64,000 nucleotides of DNA from Manduca sexta (lineage: Eukaryota; Arthropoda; Insecta; Lepidoptera; Sphingidae), in NCBI RefSeq assembly GCF_014839805.1, contig NC_051118.1, positions 1,922,001-1,986,000 of the forward strand, in the 5' to 3' direction. Positions 9,760 to 22,373 of the stretch are shown in pieces (the stretch's first letter is position 1; each line of letters begins with the position of its first letter). The notes under the pieces are model-generated. The model saw nothing but the letters and a program-made list of their open reading frames with translations. It made no database searches and was not told the origin of the DNA. A program made the translations under genes and the position numbers.

Positions 9760-12135
9760 ATGATGATCCTTTCCCCTTCCGAGGCCTGTCTTTTGTGCTT
9801 GACATGGTAATAAGCTCGCATAGCAAAAAGCAAACCCTCTGCCTACCTCTTCCGGTATAAAGACATGATGTGGTTGTGTGTCTACCATTACTAGATGCGT
9901 CATTCAATAAAAAAATCTAATAACATTTGTCCTGAGGCGGAATTTGCTTTAGGGGAAAGCAATTAAACTCTGTAAATTAATTTCCTTGGTGTTTGATATC
10001 AGATTCGTGTAAACATAATAAGAGCTGAAAGTGGAAGCAATTACCCCAAACATAATATATGGAAGTGGTGTATGTTGGGTAGTAACAGGTAAGCATCTCA
10101 CAAGAAGTTGGCAGAGTTTATTCTTAGTTATTAGAAACCGGTGGAGGCAGATCATCTGCTCCAGATGCAACCTTGATGCTGACCACGATTCTCAGATATG
10201 AAGGACCGACTAGAGAGAAATTCTTATTGCTAGAGGCAATTTTTCAATTATTAAGATTGAGACTAGAAAGTAAGGTCGGGGAGGCCACAAATTTTTACTT
10301 TCGCTCTTCGAAAACTATCAAACGATCTTAATTTTAATTTTCAATCTGATTTCGAGAATGAACCAATCAAAATAACTCATTTGTGAACATGTCAAAAAAA
10401 TCTTTGTTCTGATTGGTAAGTTTTTTAGATAGATCGAAAATAGCGATTTGGATTGTTTATTGTAAATGGGGGTTTTCATCATTAATTTATACCAAATTCC
10501 AAGAACTACTAGTCTACTTAGAGATACCGAGGAAAGAAGAAAGATATATGGAACTGCGTTTCCATTTTCAACTTCCTTTAGAGCTTCTTAAAACAGCCCT
10601 ATTCTATCCTCGCTACAGTCAGTGACTTGAAATACGTTTCCTTTATAAACGCCTTAAAACCAATTTCCATTAAGCCCCGATCGACCCAACAATGAAACCC
10701 GATTCGTATTGTCTGAAACAAAATCACAAGATGGCGGGTTTTTAAAACTGCACTCAAAAGGTACACTGAAAGTTTCACGAAGATCTAATTTAGAATGCCG
10801 GCTCCCACGCCAACTGGCAACTTGATGGCAACTTTGCCAGGACGGTGCCAACTTTAAGGGATTGCCATTTCTTAGAACTCGCAGAACAAACTTGGAAAAG
10901 TTTATATTTTAAAGATTTCTGCGCGGTTCGGTAAGCTGATATCGTCGGCTCCCAAACTTTCATCGCCTCGCGACGTTGATTGATTTGCACTAGCAGTTAA
11001 AGAACAAAGGGAGAAGAAAAATTCGTAGAGTTTATTGAACTGAATCAAACCACTTACTTTTCGGTATCATGACTGCCCATGAACTCCTTCCTGAAGATTA
11101 CACATCCACTTCAATAACACTATTCGGAACTGAGAATTACGAGGCTTTGCCAATGCAAAGCTAGGTTTATTATCCTTTGACACAATATTAGCTTCGAGTC
11201 TTAGAGACTTTCCTGTCCTTACACCTGCTGCTGCTACTATAAGCCAAGATCCAGTGGTATGCATTTTGCGAGGAAGTCACGAGACCCTAATCTGCCTATA
11301 GCTGTCAATAAAATAATCAAATAGAAACACAGGGAGAATTGGAAATATTAAATATTATTAATAATGTGAGTTTAATAATTACATGTACATGTACATGCAT
11401 GTCAACACAAAAAAGTCTGATTTTCTAGTTGCGATTAATTCGGAATGCTGATACTTGGCGAAAAAAATCCACTTTTTTTTAAATATATAAAAAATATTGT
11501 ATTTAGGGCATTTTGGGGTAGGTATTATTGAATATAATATTATGGCATCACCATATTTAATTTTCAAACATTAATTGCTCCTTAAATATAAATACACCGT
11601 AATCTATTTACTATTTTGTCTTCGACGTGCGATTTCCAGATTATGTTGAACAAATCATCCACTTTACAATTAATAATATAACTTCTACCTATCCGAAACA
11701 TAATCTATAGAGTTTATCGTCCTAGTTAACTATTATAAACTAAACCCTTTATCCTCCAAGTATTTGGCTAAGACGAACTGGTGCCTATTTACATTATAAA
11801 CTTTAAAATATAGCCCTCACAGTTCATTTTAAAACAAGGTGTACAAAATGTTGAGCGGCGTTGTCCTATGAGTTTCTTTGCAACTGTCAGTCGACGTCGG
11901 AGCTTTGATATGAGAGACTGGACAAACAAACTTTGTTGCGGACATTAATTTACATTATGGACGCTGGAGCCCAGATTAAGAATTTTATAGAGGGCGAACT
12001 GTATAAAATAAAATTATTAATCCACTCTAGAAAATTCTTAAGCCGAATAGTATGGGTTGTATTAACAAAGGAATTTCATATTTGAGTAGCATTTCAAGTA
12101 GACATTTAATGTATTGAACTATTTAACATTTTTAC
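9760..12135. other. No recognisable gene or repeat family
   Basis: AT-rich. Short open frames on both strands show no domain, signal peptide or splice-bounded structure. A palindromic 'acatgtacatgtacatgcatgt' microrepeat, written here only to mark position, lies at about 11382. Confidence 0.45.
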
Positions 12136-12137
12136 AC

Positions 12138-12275
12138 GAGAACAGCATAGTATCTCTCTGCACCTGATGGTAAGTGGAATGGGGTCAAATAGAATATCGA
12201 CTGACGAGAGACCCCTCGACAGTCGACACAATTATGCCAGCTTGTTGGAACCGCATATACACAGAGCTTAGGCAG
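12138..12275 (+). repeat. Repeat C copy, 3' truncated
   Basis: Runs from 'acagcatagtatctctctgc' to 'gcatatacacagagctta' and lacks the second half of the family. Confidence 0.75.
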
Positions 12276-12454
12276 ACACGACCGAGCAAATTGATACAAG
12301 GCAAGTTCTACCGTGTAGACGTTCGGTAAGTTTGAAGAAAACCAATTTTAGCGGGCAATGTAGAAGTGTTTTGTGGAGCTGCCCATACGCTCTGCGCTGT
12401 TAATTTTTATTAACAGCATTTAATTTTTATTGTACTAGCTCATTATTGGAGACA

Positions 12455-12612
12455 TAAAGAAGAAATTTACATGCTTGGATATTCTCTATAAGAATTGCGA
12501 AGGTATATGAAGTGTGCCAACCCGCGCTATGATAGCGAGGCCAGCGTGGTGGACTGAGGCCTAAGCCCTCTCACTAGTAGAGGTAGTCCGTGATCAGCAG
12601 TGGATAGTGTAT
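12455..12612 (+). repeat. SINE A copy, 5' truncated
   Basis: Contains 'gccagcgtggtggactgagg' and 'tagtagaggtagtccgtgat'. The tRNA-like head is absent. Confidence 0.8.
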
Positions 12613-12878
12613 TTTATTATTTTTTATATTGTTGAGTAAAGCAATCTGTTTCATAGTAACTTAAGCACACTTACTTATAACACAGGTTCTCCTAGCATAG
12701 GTATCAGCAGATCATTTTTTGTGACAAATGTAATGCAACTACTCTGTAACATTTGTACACCAACTGAGTTTGTATCATTTAACATTTTTCTGTGTTTTTA
12801 ATACAAATAAATGTATTATTATTACTATTAAACAATAAACGCAGGTTGCTGGTCGTAAAGAAAGCAAAGATAGTTTAC

Positions 12879-13152
12879 TTAAGGTGGTAGCTCAAGGTCC
12901 ATTTTTATACATTTTGTTTCGCCTTTAATCTGGGTAACTAAACAAGTATCGGCCTTTAAAATTTCGTCATATTAAATTTTAAAGGCCGAAATATCCATGA
13001 TTATTAATTATTTTTACATTTTTCTTTCAACTGCGAGAACTAATCACTAACTAGACGTGAATTTAAATTCTTTACTTGCCAATACTTGTTTAGTTACCCA
13101 GATTAAAGCCGAAACAAAATGTATGAAAATGGACCTTGAGCTACCACCTTAA
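12879..13152. mobile_element. MITE with about 70-base inverted ends and TTAA flanks
   Basis: Ends are TTAAGGTGGTAGCTCAAGG and its complement. The inverted arms extend about 70 bases to 'aactaaacaagtat' with a few differences. TTAA at both edges suggests a piggyBac-type target duplication, but it is also part of the palindrome, so class is uncertain. A second hairpin (ggcctttaaaatt/aattttaaaggcc) lies at about 12954-12990. No coding sequence. Confidence 0.8.
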
Positions 13153-14825
13153 GCTCGCATAGCTGCGTTATTTTTACCTTTTGACCTTTAACTAAGTTCT
13201 ATATGTAATTTTCTCAGCTATGTAAACTAGACTTACTCAATTTTGCTCCTTCTGCAACCAGCTTAAAGGAAGAATAAACAAAACACAAAACCTGCAAGTT
13301 ATGTCTATATCCTTCCTAATACCCGTGCACCGCAATATAAATAAAAAACCGCCACTTTAATATACTAAATACGAAATACCATTACCCCAAGTACCCACTT
13401 ATCGTCTCCGTATAGCGGGGAGGGGTAGGGTGCCCAAGTCGCGACGTGCCGTTGGGATATTTCCTGTATAAATAAAGTATAGTCAAAGAATTTATTAGCG
13501 GACAGAGAAAATTTGCATACGTTAGATGTAATGTTTAGAAATAGGTAATATCTTAAGCCAGTCATACATCTTGTTCGAGCTTAGCCTATGGGAGCGTAGG
13601 CAAACTGATTCTAAAAGTGCTACCATTACAAACTACCTGAACCAATGTAAGTGGTAAGCAAATATAGTGGAGTTTTGTACTGCCTACACGCTCTGCGCTG
13701 TCTGTGTTTATCGTATATAAGTGACATAAGTGATCGCAACAACTCTGAGTTGTGAAAAACTACGCCAAATAAGTTTTACACATGTTGGCGCTTGCCTTAA
13801 TTCAGCTATCTAGGCAATCTACAGCGAGAGAAAACAAAATAAGCCAAATATGCGGTTTTTCGTTGCTATTGGCCATCATTTGGCAACGCTTAGCCAACGT
13901 ATATTGGCGGCTTTGAATACCGAAGCTTACAAAATTAAACAGAAGTCATAAACGTCTTAATATAGTTCATAATTTAATAAACAATAGAGCTAGGTTTGCT
14001 GGTCCTTCATAAAAATTACGTTAAATTTTTAAGACGAAATAACATTTTTTTTAAAACATATATTAATTTCAGGATATACAAGCAATCATTTTTTAAGCGA
14101 CTCAAGCTGTAATCAATTTATTCCTCATTCTTTTTTCATTCCTTAAACAGAATCATATTCTAAAATGTGTCTACAGGAACCTGTCTACAGGGTAGAAAGT
14201 CCTAAAAGTAGTAAAACGTTGGCGAACACAACAGCGCCCGAAGGTACGAGTTGAGACAAATCAAATAATATAAAACGGGCCATCGCTTCAGGTGACTTGA
14301 ATTCGCCGATCGATACTGTGTATTCACGCTCACCAAGGGGGTAGGCAGAGGGAATCGATGAAACATTTAAATAGAGCTATTTTGTAATAATATTTGTCTG
14401 TGGAAGAGCGTAATGTTATTGTTGTGATGGAAAATAAACTTTTTTTATCTCTTGTTTTTTTTGTAAGGCAAAATAGTGCTAGACTTGCAATGTATGCTGC
14501 TTCAGGCCCAGTAGTACCAGAGGTCCAGAAAACTTTTTTGAACTAGATACCATGTTGCTATCGTGGTTTAATCTTTTTTCATCAAACCTTATACAAAGGA
14601 GAGTCAACGTGTTTTGTGCGATTATTTTTCGAAGACCTTTATCGTTTTTTGCCGTTCCCAACCTAAAGCCGAACTAACCTAACACCAAGTCTTGTATAGA
14701 CCTGATGCGAGCTCCTATAACTGCGTTCATGAAACTTAAACTTGGTCCCGGTCTGGTCACTTCCACGCCCCTATAGGTTGTGCAACCTAGTCACAATGCC
14801 TAAATAGCCTTTTAGGGACTTGATG
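13153..14825. other. No recognisable gene or repeat family
   Basis: AT-rich with isolated GC patches (13400-13460, 14220-14350). No frame shows a domain or convincing splice-bounded structure. At 14830-15000 there may be a very decayed repeat C ('cattgccacag', 'tatcatggcgaaattttaat'). Confidence 0.4.
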
Positions 14826-15474
14826 CGAGCTCCTATGCAGTGTGGTCACTTTGCGGTACCCATGTTAAAAAGCCCCATCCAATTACATTGCCACAGACCC
14901 TTTTGTATCGGCAGTGATTGTAACGACTCATATAGCTATCATGGCGAAATTTTAATCGCTATGCAGTAGTACAAAATATACGGCACCAGCAAATACCAGA
15001 CAATAATTAATATAGTATATCTGATTCGGAGGTACAGTAACATCGTGCTATTAATCAGCTTTAACGAGGGATGCTTGTCTTTAGAACACTAACCAGGGGC
15101 GAAGTTAGGATTGCGGTAAGGGGCCCATTTTAAATGGAAAGCGAGGAGTTATTGGGCTTATGAAAATGGCTTATGATAAAGCGAGGAGGTAATGTTAAGA
15201 ATGTCACGGGAGAAAAGAAAAGTTACTTCGGTAAGGAATCGAGAGTAATTTTTTGTTTCTTCAGGGATGAAGAGTCCATTTAATGCTATATCGCAATAAG
15301 GTTACCGTTATTTATGGGCTTTTATATGCGAAGGGTTGAGTGGTCATCACCTTTCATATAATACAGTTATAAGAACGGCGCAGCGATGTCAATGAAATCG
15401 ATTTCAGCTCATAAGACCATCTAGTAAATTGTACGGTTTTCAAAGGAGAGGCAATTTCGGTTATGTTATATATT

Positions 15475-15614
15475 AATCCCCTTATTCATAGACGTTTTTT
15501 ATCTAAGAACGGAGTAATGCCGTGATAACAAATCTGTTTCTCAGTGCTGACGGCATGGCAGCCTTCGCAGTGCGTAGATATAGGGCCGTTGTGATTGGCT
15601 AATATTGAGATACA
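15475..15614 (+). repeat. Repeat R copy 1
   Basis: Matches 47345-47482 over about 140 bases, including 'ccccttattcatagacgttt', 'tctcagtgctgacggcatgg' and 'gtgattggctaatattga'. No coding sequence and no terminal repeats seen. Confidence 0.75.
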
Positions 15615-15879
15615 ACAAAGAGGGTATTTTTTTATAATTTAGGGGACATTTGCCCCACACCTCTCCCTGAATCCGTCCCGTTACAAACAAATTGGCGCGA
15701 CCCTCCGGAGCATAATCGATCTAAGATTACCCGGCAGCGTAGATAGATACCCTTGTTTACATTGTAATGGCGGGTTTGTTTTTAATGAAGACTTTTACAA
15801 TTATTGATGTTACGACTTTTTGTTGGTGACGACATCGCGACAATAATAGCCTTGTTATAAACCGTTTCCATTTGAAAAG

Positions 15880-16075
15880 GTTTTTTTTTTATTGCGTGAG
15901 TAGGCAAACGGGCTAGCAGTGTGCCTGATCAGCAACATTTGCCACCCATGGACTTTGCAATACCAGAGGCACAGCCAAGCCGTTGCCTGCAGGAAGGCTA
16001 GCACTGTTTTCAAGCCTCGCTTAAAGGACAAGTCATAGCACTCAGGGAACACCGTTGCAAGGAGTTTATTTCAAG
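15880..16075 (-). repeat. LINE-like fragment ('cccatggactttgcaatacc' type)
   Basis: A segment with the sequence character of a moth LINE 3' region ('gtaggcaaacgggctagcag', 'cccatggactttgcaatacc', 'caagccgttgcctgc'). Orientation is uncertain. It directly abuts a SINE A fragment. Confidence 0.45.
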
Positions 16076-16167
16076 TTAAAGTTAAAGGTGTCTGAAGTCT
16101 GTTAACCCGTATTAGGCCAGCGTGGTGGACTAAGGCCTAAACCCTCTCAGTAATAGAGGAGACTCAT
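16076..16167 (+). repeat. SINE A fragment
   Basis: Contains 'ggccagcgtggtggactaag' and 'ctctcagtaatagaggag'. It is cut off at its 3' side where repeat H begins. Confidence 0.75.
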
Positions 16168-16430
16168 TTTTCCGTATCATGATTTGCATTATTGACGTAT
16201 ATTCACCGATTTGCACGTTTTTAATGCGAATATTAGTATATTTTCTGTAAATATATTATTTTTGTATTGATATCTTAAGACGCTGTGACATCTTGTCATA
16301 AGGACATTTCAAATAAGACAGCGACTTATTAACAATTGATAAGTTTTGGAGCAATAATTTGACCCTGATGTTCGCTCTATAACTAACTACATATATAGTT
16401 TAATGTATTTGTTCAAGACATAACAAAACA
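16168..16430 (+). repeat. Repeat H copy 2
   Basis: Contains 'tttgcacgtttttaatgcga', 'gacgctgtgacatcttgtca' and 'gttttggagcaataatttga'. This is the most complete version in the window. Confidence 0.7.
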
Positions 16431-16814
16431 AATCGTTCCCTTTGTAATATTAGTAACAAAATAAAACGCAAACAAGTTTTATAATAAACCATTTTATATA
16501 CGTTTCCTTTGCGTTTGTTTCTATGTAAAAATTGTAGAATTATGGCGGGAAACGTTTCCGCGCCGCTGTGTCGCAGAATTTATCACCGGCGACTAATGTT
16601 GCAGACTTTTTATAGTTTTAAATTCACTCAATTTATGTGCAAAATGTTGAGGGTTCGAGTTTTAAATCTCTAGTGGGGTTTTAATTTTTTTCGGCTTTGG
16701 ATACTTGTGTTTTCAGCTGGTATATTTTCAACTTTAATTAGCATAGTAAGTTGAAGTTTTGAGTGGTTTTAACAATTACTAAAAGTATAATTTCGTTATT
16801 TTAACACTGCATTA

Positions 16815-17172
16815 AAATAAAATAAAATAAAATACTTTATTTATCACGTAGGCGAACAAAGTTGCACTTATGATACGTCAAAACAAAGAATAAGAATAAT
16901 TATTATTTCTAAACAACTATTAAAATCACTTATATAACTATGGAGATTTTAAATTAGGGATAAAGTTTATACAAGACTAGGTACAAACCGAAGTAACCAG
17001 CTCGGGCTGGCAAGTAGGGGGAAATAGAAGGGTAACGCGTCGCGATCCTCACCGGCGAGGACATGAGTCCTAACCTAGCTAACCTACCAGCCTTTCACTA
17101 GCTACCTAAGTGATGACTACCCGAAGAAGAAAGGCAGAAAGAAACTCCGGGCTTTTTGTCATCAATTGTTCA
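16815..17172 (-). repeat. LINE 3' end, repeat K copy 1
   Basis: On the minus strand it ends 'caactttgttcgcctacgtg' then 'ataaataaagtattttatt' with an (ATTTT)n tail. The 5' portion has a GC-rich, once-coding look ('ggctggtaggttagctagg'). The tail matches 42805-42960 and 60190-60260. Confidence 0.65.
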
Positions 17173-17637
17173 GTACTTCTTTTGTATTTTTTCCAAGTCT
17201 TTCTTGTACATAGTCACAATAGTTATATAAGCTAATGCACGCACATCACCGTTAACATGGGATAAGATGAAATCCAATCGACTAAACCTGGAGCGGCATA
17301 AAATAAAATTAGCGATAGCAAATAAAAGAGAACATAGATTCATACTTAAATAACGGCGTACAGCGTGCATTCGCCGACATTTACAATCATAGTTTTCAAT
17401 CATGAGAAAAGAAAAAAAAAATAGTGATATTGAACAGGCAAACACAACATGATCGGGTGGTCGTCTTTCAAAAATTACATTTCATTAAGATATGATATGA
17501 TTATGTCAAATTAGAACTATAGAAATGTCATTAGAGCAATATCAGTTTTAAACTGTCATTATAAATATTTGAAACCACAGTTTCAAACGTTTAGATTCTA
17601 TGGTCCCTTAAAGACATATACATACACAAATATGCAT

Positions 17638-17850
17638 ACACATAAGGTCTTTTATCACTGAAAGACTAGGCAGAGTTGTAACCAAAGCAATCACTTTTCG
17701 CCATGTGTTTCGTCCCATGTTGTAACAAGGGGAGAGCCTGTCGCCATATCCGACATGAATCCTAGATACCGAGCGGGGAAAACCCAATATCACTGTTCGA
17801 CCAGGAATTCCAACCCAGGATCTCATGACTACACCACCAAGGTTGACTGC
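17638..17850 (-). repeat. SINE B copy, diverged
   Basis: Has 'cacttttcgccatgtgtttc', 'cctgtcgccatatccgacat' and an eroded B box ('ggaattccaacccaggatct'). Confidence 0.75.
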
Positions 17851-18094
17851 CGCGACAGCTAAAAATTCAAAAATACATTCAAAACAAATATTGAACGAAA
17901 AGTTCGCAAAATTACAAAAAGTGATTATTCATAGCAAATAGAAATAATCAACAGCGAAACTCGTCAGCAATTTGCCGTGTACACCAATGAATAAATTTAA
18001 TATTCCGCGCCCGCCATCTTTATTCATAAATGATCGGCGGAGTTGCGATCAGGCGTCCTAATGCTTAGATGCGTCCATCTGAACATTTTATATT

Positions 18095-18429
18095 ATAATA
18101 ATAATAAAGTAATATCAGCCCCGTATTATATACTGTCCCACTGTTGGACACGGGCCTCCTCTACTACTGAGAGGGATTAGGTCTTAGTCCACCACGCTGG
18201 CCTAGTGCGGATTTGTAGACTTCACACACCCTCGAAATTCCTATAGAGAACTTCTCAGGTATGCAGATTTTCTCACGATGTTTTCCTTCACCGTTAAAGC
18301 TAGCGATAATTCACAAAGAATACACAAAATATATTTTTTTAGAAAAGTCAAATTGTGTGCCCTCGGGATTCGAACCTGCGGACATTCGTCCCGGCATGGC
18401 AGTCCGTTCTACAACCAACTAGGCTATAT
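18095..18429 (-). repeat. SINE A, full length with tRNA-like head and target duplication
   Basis: On the minus strand it begins 'atagcctagttggttgtaga' (A-box-like) with a B box GGTTCGAATCC, runs through the whole body and ends in a (TTA)n-type tail. It is flanked by GAACATTTTATATT (18081) and GAACATATTATATT (18430), a 14-base target duplication with one difference. This is the best reference copy of the family. Confidence 0.9.
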
Positions 18430-19496
18430 GAACATATTATATTTAATTTAATTTTGTAGCAGATTTTAGAAATGACGATTACACAACATGTCTTAGCACT
18501 GGTTGTTCCTCTGCTTACCCCTTTGGGAATGAAAGGCATGTGTGTGCATAAGTGGTGTGTAAGTATTTTGAAGATCTGGTAAATACTACCGCAATGTTTA
18601 TTTCTGTCGCAAAGCATCGGTGTGTTTGAAGTGATTTGCTCAGGTTTGAAGAAAATTGAAGATGGTGTAAGAATTAAGCATTATGAGGTTTTAAGATTTT
18701 GTTTTAAGTGAGGGGCGTAGTGCAACGCGTTGTAGTGCTTTTTATTCCCAAGTTCTAGATAGTAAACTGTTTATTGAAGGTCGTATCGTCTACTACAAGG
18801 CGAGGAACTTACACGTGCCAACACGCCTCTACGAGCTAACGTTTAACACACGTTTGTTTTTTTGCAAGAACCTAATAAATGAATGGTTTCCATGATATTT
18901 GCTTTATAATTAAAAAGTCTAGCTAAGAATTGAATCACAAAGTCAAACGAGCCGTCTCAAAGGCTCAAAACCGGAACAAACCGACAATCGCGAAACAATA
19001 AAAGCAGTTGAAACGCACACGTAGTCACAACGCGTGTACGAACAATGAATATTTCCCCCGCTTTAAATTAAAAAAACGTCCAACGAAAACGATGTGCTTG
19101 TACAAATTTACAAAATACAAACGGGAAAATTGCTGAACTAACAACTCCCTAACATTTGTGTGCGGAGGCAACGCTAGCCCCGCTGCCGGCGAACGCAAAT
19201 ATAACTTTGCAGCGACTGTATCGCATGAATTCAAAGCTTTGTTGTACATCGAGTGATTTATTCGCACAATAAACGGGCCTCGTTTGTTAAACCGGCGGTG
19301 TATTGTGACATGTAGGACCGAGGTGGTTTAATTACAAATTCTATTACGGTTATTTAATTCGTGATGTGGGGGATTCAGGCCAAGTCACCTAGCTCGGCGA
19401 TGCCCCGAGATAAATTGCTATTCAAGATGCAGATTTGGTTAACATGCTTAGTTAGGCACACGTATGGGGTTACTCTGTGGATTTGGAGAATTTATA

Positions 19497-19901
19497 CAGG
19501 GTCATTTTGACAATACGTTACTAAATGAAACCACATACTCGTCTTCACCTTTGCTGACATTGGGCCAAAAATCATTCAATAATAACGAATATTTTCACCA
19601 AAAATCTTGATTTTAGTTTTATTATTTTTCGATCATTTTGTAGTTTAATGCGAATACGGCGTGTGCATGAGTGTATTTCTGACTGAAAGTGTGATGTCGT
19701 CGCTGCGACGAATTCTCTTAGAGTAGTAATAGTGGCATTAGGGCGCGTAAAATCAAAATGACCTTTTATTAATATTTATTTTGTTAGAAACTTACACTTT
19801 TTTATTTTACATATATGGCTCAAATAACTTACAGTAAAGTGTTATTTCCAAGTAGATAAGTATGTGGTTTCATTTAGTAACGCAATATCAAAATGACCCT
19901 A
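19497..19901. mobile_element. MITE D copy 1 (mariner-like ends)
   Basis: About 405 bases with inverted ends of about 44 bases beginning CAGGGTCATTTTGACAAT, flanked by TA. Interior blocks 'gagtgtatttctgactgaaa' and 'cttacacttttttattttac' recur in all copies. TA duplication and the CAGGGTC end suggest Tc1/mariner. No transposase is present. Confidence 0.85.
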
Positions 19902-19944
19902 TATACATTATATATATTTTTATTTATTACCTGACTATACCTTT

Positions 19945-20040
19945 TGTTAGCTTGGCAAGGGCCAGCTTATACAAACACGCCGGACTTTTGAGAGAGTGCT
20001 TTAGGCGCTCGCAACCCTTGAAAAATTAAGCGACCATGCT
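19945..20040 (+). repeat. Repeat N copy 1
   Basis: Matches 36108-36198 in the opposite orientation: 'ttagcttggcaagggccagc', 'cgccggacttttgagagagt', 'ctttaggcgctcgcaaccct'. Confidence 0.6.
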
Positions 20041-20159
20041 GAGGAAAATCCACTAACGGGTTACGAACTGGCTCAGAACGGTCACTGAGAGCATGAGATA
20101 TCAATATATCATAGAACATTATAAACCAACTAATGATGCTACCATCCCCGTGGTAATTC

Positions 20160-20505
20160 TTATGTGCTCGGTCTCCACACCAAATGCACGCTCATGCATG
20201 GCGGACATTTGATAAGGCCCTAGGCACATAGGCCAGTGTGTCTATCTCATGGTTGCCAATTCACATTGAGGCCTACGAAGACTCGCGGATATTTCCTGGC
20301 CTTCTCCTCTTCTACCATCGTGAGAGAATTCCTTCTCCTGTGGGGAACGAAGTGTGTGGGACACACTTCGTTCCCCAGATATCTCCTCCCATCTTTTTTC
20401 CAAGGCCCTACAGTCCCTAAGCCGGGGAATTCCAGTATCCCCTTCGCAAGGTTTCCGCGGTGTAGATTGCGGAGCCCGAAAAAAAAACTATTGATGCTTA
20501 TACGC
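20160..20505 (+). repeat. Repeat M copy 1
   Basis: Pairs with 39395-39720: 'tgctcggtctccacacc', 'ccctaggcacata', 'cacattgaggcctacgaag', 'gccggggaattccagtatcc'. It contains a perfect 16-base palindrome at 20342-20376. Open frames here are shared shadows of the repeat and not conserved between the copies. Confidence 0.7.
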
Positions 20506-20827
20506 AGACACAAAAGAGGGGAAAATATAATTTTAGTTATGTACCTAGTAACATGGAGATAGCTGGTATAAATGACCTGCCAACGCCACGAACTGACGAG
20601 TCTTCACTCGGAAGAAGTTTTAACATTTCCCCATTTCGAGCGATATACTGTCATAGAAAAAGCGGCTTTCATATGCCACGGGCACGGGTATTATAGAAGA
20701 TAACCTACATACGAGATATTCAGACGGCGCGATGGAATTTTTAACGCGTTTCATTACGTAAAAATGGCGGGAAATATTAATTAAATTAAAGTGCTAGGTT
20801 GTAAGTATATAGATATAATAAAACATT

Positions 20828-21052
20828 TTGCTGGTGGTAGGATATATTTTATATCCGCCCGGATAGCGACCACTGTAAACTGGGTGTTAAAACCCGCCAT
20901 AGTGGCCCATGTATGTCGCGTTCCGGGATCAACCTGTGTGTTTGTTCCAACAGGCCGGCATAATTGTCGACTGCTGAGGGGTAATCATCTCTCTTTAGTC
21001 AACATTGTATTGGACTCCATTCCGCTTATCATCAGGTGCAGTGGTCGTATAA
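20828..21052 (-). repeat. Repeat C copy, near full length
   Basis: Reads, in reverse, from 'tttgctggtggtaggatata' to 'atcaggtgcagtggtcgtat' with an A run at the far edge. Confidence 0.85.
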
Positions 21053-21171
21053 AAAAAACCTGATGGTCGAAGGAGGATAACATGGCAGACATGACATGGA
21101 GACAAGATGGCGGGTTTTTACACACAGTTGATCGAGTAAATTTGTGTTTTAACTAAGCATAGCTTTACTAT

Positions 21172-21275
21172 TTGACTTTGACTTTTGACTTAGCGGATGA
21201 ACAACACCTCAGTCTCCCCTGTGACCACGAAGGCTGCCGTCTTCGAAATGTCGGGAGAAAACTAAAAATATTTAA
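21172..21275 (+). repeat. Penelope-like repeat E fragment
   Basis: Has 'gatgaacaacacctcagtct', 'tgtgaccacgaaggctgccg' and 'cgaaatgtcgggagaaaact', the core of family E. Confidence 0.65.
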
Positions 21276-21477
21276 ATCCGAAAAATTGTTTAATTATAAA
21301 ATTATAATATTGAAAATGATTCTTTTTAAAATTATATTCATATCTGTAATACTTCTTATAGGACTATATAAGTAATACTGTTATTTTTATTATTCTTTTT
21401 TTTTTTTGGTTCTTTTTAATATTGATATTTGTATACTCAAATTGTGGAGGCTAGTTATTAGCAACTTAATTATACAT

Positions 21478-21690
21478 TGACTAGCTTTTCCCGCGGCTCC
21501 GCCCGCGTTATAAAGTTTTTCAGGCTAAAGTTTTCCGTTATAAAAGTAGTAGTTTCTCGGGAGCCTATGTTCTTCCCAGGGTCTCAAACTGTCTTCATAC
21601 CAAATTTCATCTTAATACGTTGGGTAGTTTTTGAGTTTAACACGTTCAGGCAGACAGATGCGGCGGGGGACTTTGTTTTATAATATATTT
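21478..21690 (+). repeat. LINE 3'-tail repeat F
   Basis: Starts 'tgactagcttttcccgcggc' and ends 'ggactttgttttataata'. Confidence 0.75.
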
Positions 21691-21699
21691 TTTAGAACT

Positions 21700-22373
21700 T
21701 TTTAAGAGGAACAATCCCGTCATACATCATTGTTGCATAACTTTAACCGTTTACGCAGCGCACGCAACGGAAGCTCTCAAAACTAATATTTTTTCCCCGT
21801 TTTTGCAACATGTTTCATTACTGCTCCGCTCCTATTGGTCATAGCGTGATGATATATAGCCCATAGCACTCCGGGATCAAAGGGCTATCCAACACAAAAA
21901 TATTTTTTCAGTTCAAACCGGTAGTTTCTGAGATTAGCCATTACTGCTCCGCTCCTATTGGCCATAGCGTGATGATATATAGCCTATAGTACTCCACGAA
22001 CAAAGGGCTATCCAACGCAAAAAGAATTTTTCAGTTTGGACCGGTAATTCCTGAAATTAGCCATTACTGCTCCGCTCCTATTGGGTATAGCGTGATGATA
22101 TATAGTTTATAGCACTCCACGAACAAAGGGCTATCCAACGCAAAAATAATTTTTCAGTTTGGACTGGTAGTTCCTGAGATTAGCCATTACTGCTCCGCTC
22201 CTATTGGGTATAGCGTGATGATATATGGCCTATAGCACTCCACGAACAAAGGGCTATCCAACGCAAAAAGAATTTTTCAGTTTGGACCGGTAGTTCCTGA
22301 GATTAGCGCGTTCAAACAAACAAACAAACAAACAAACAAACAAACTCTTCAGCTTTATATAATAGTATAGATG
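21700..22373 (+). repeat. RTE-like LINE tail with expanded internal array
   Basis: The 5' part ('tttacgcagcgcacgcaacg') leads into four tandem 123-base units, then 'gcgttcaaacaaacaaacaa' and 'agctttatataatagtatag', a typical RTE-like end. The (CAAA)n run is at 22313-22348. Confidence 0.75.
21816..22307 (+). repeat. Four exact-length tandem repeats of 123 bases
   Basis: Units start at 21816, 21939, 22062 and 22185 with 'cattactgctccgctcctat' and end 'tgagattagc'. Spacing is 123 bases each time. Units differ only by scattered substitutions, so length has been kept without indels. Confidence 0.92.

Noticed and set aside
20236..20562. Overlapping open frames on both strands
   Set aside because: They lie inside repeat M, and the sister copy at 39395-39720 does not keep the same peptide.
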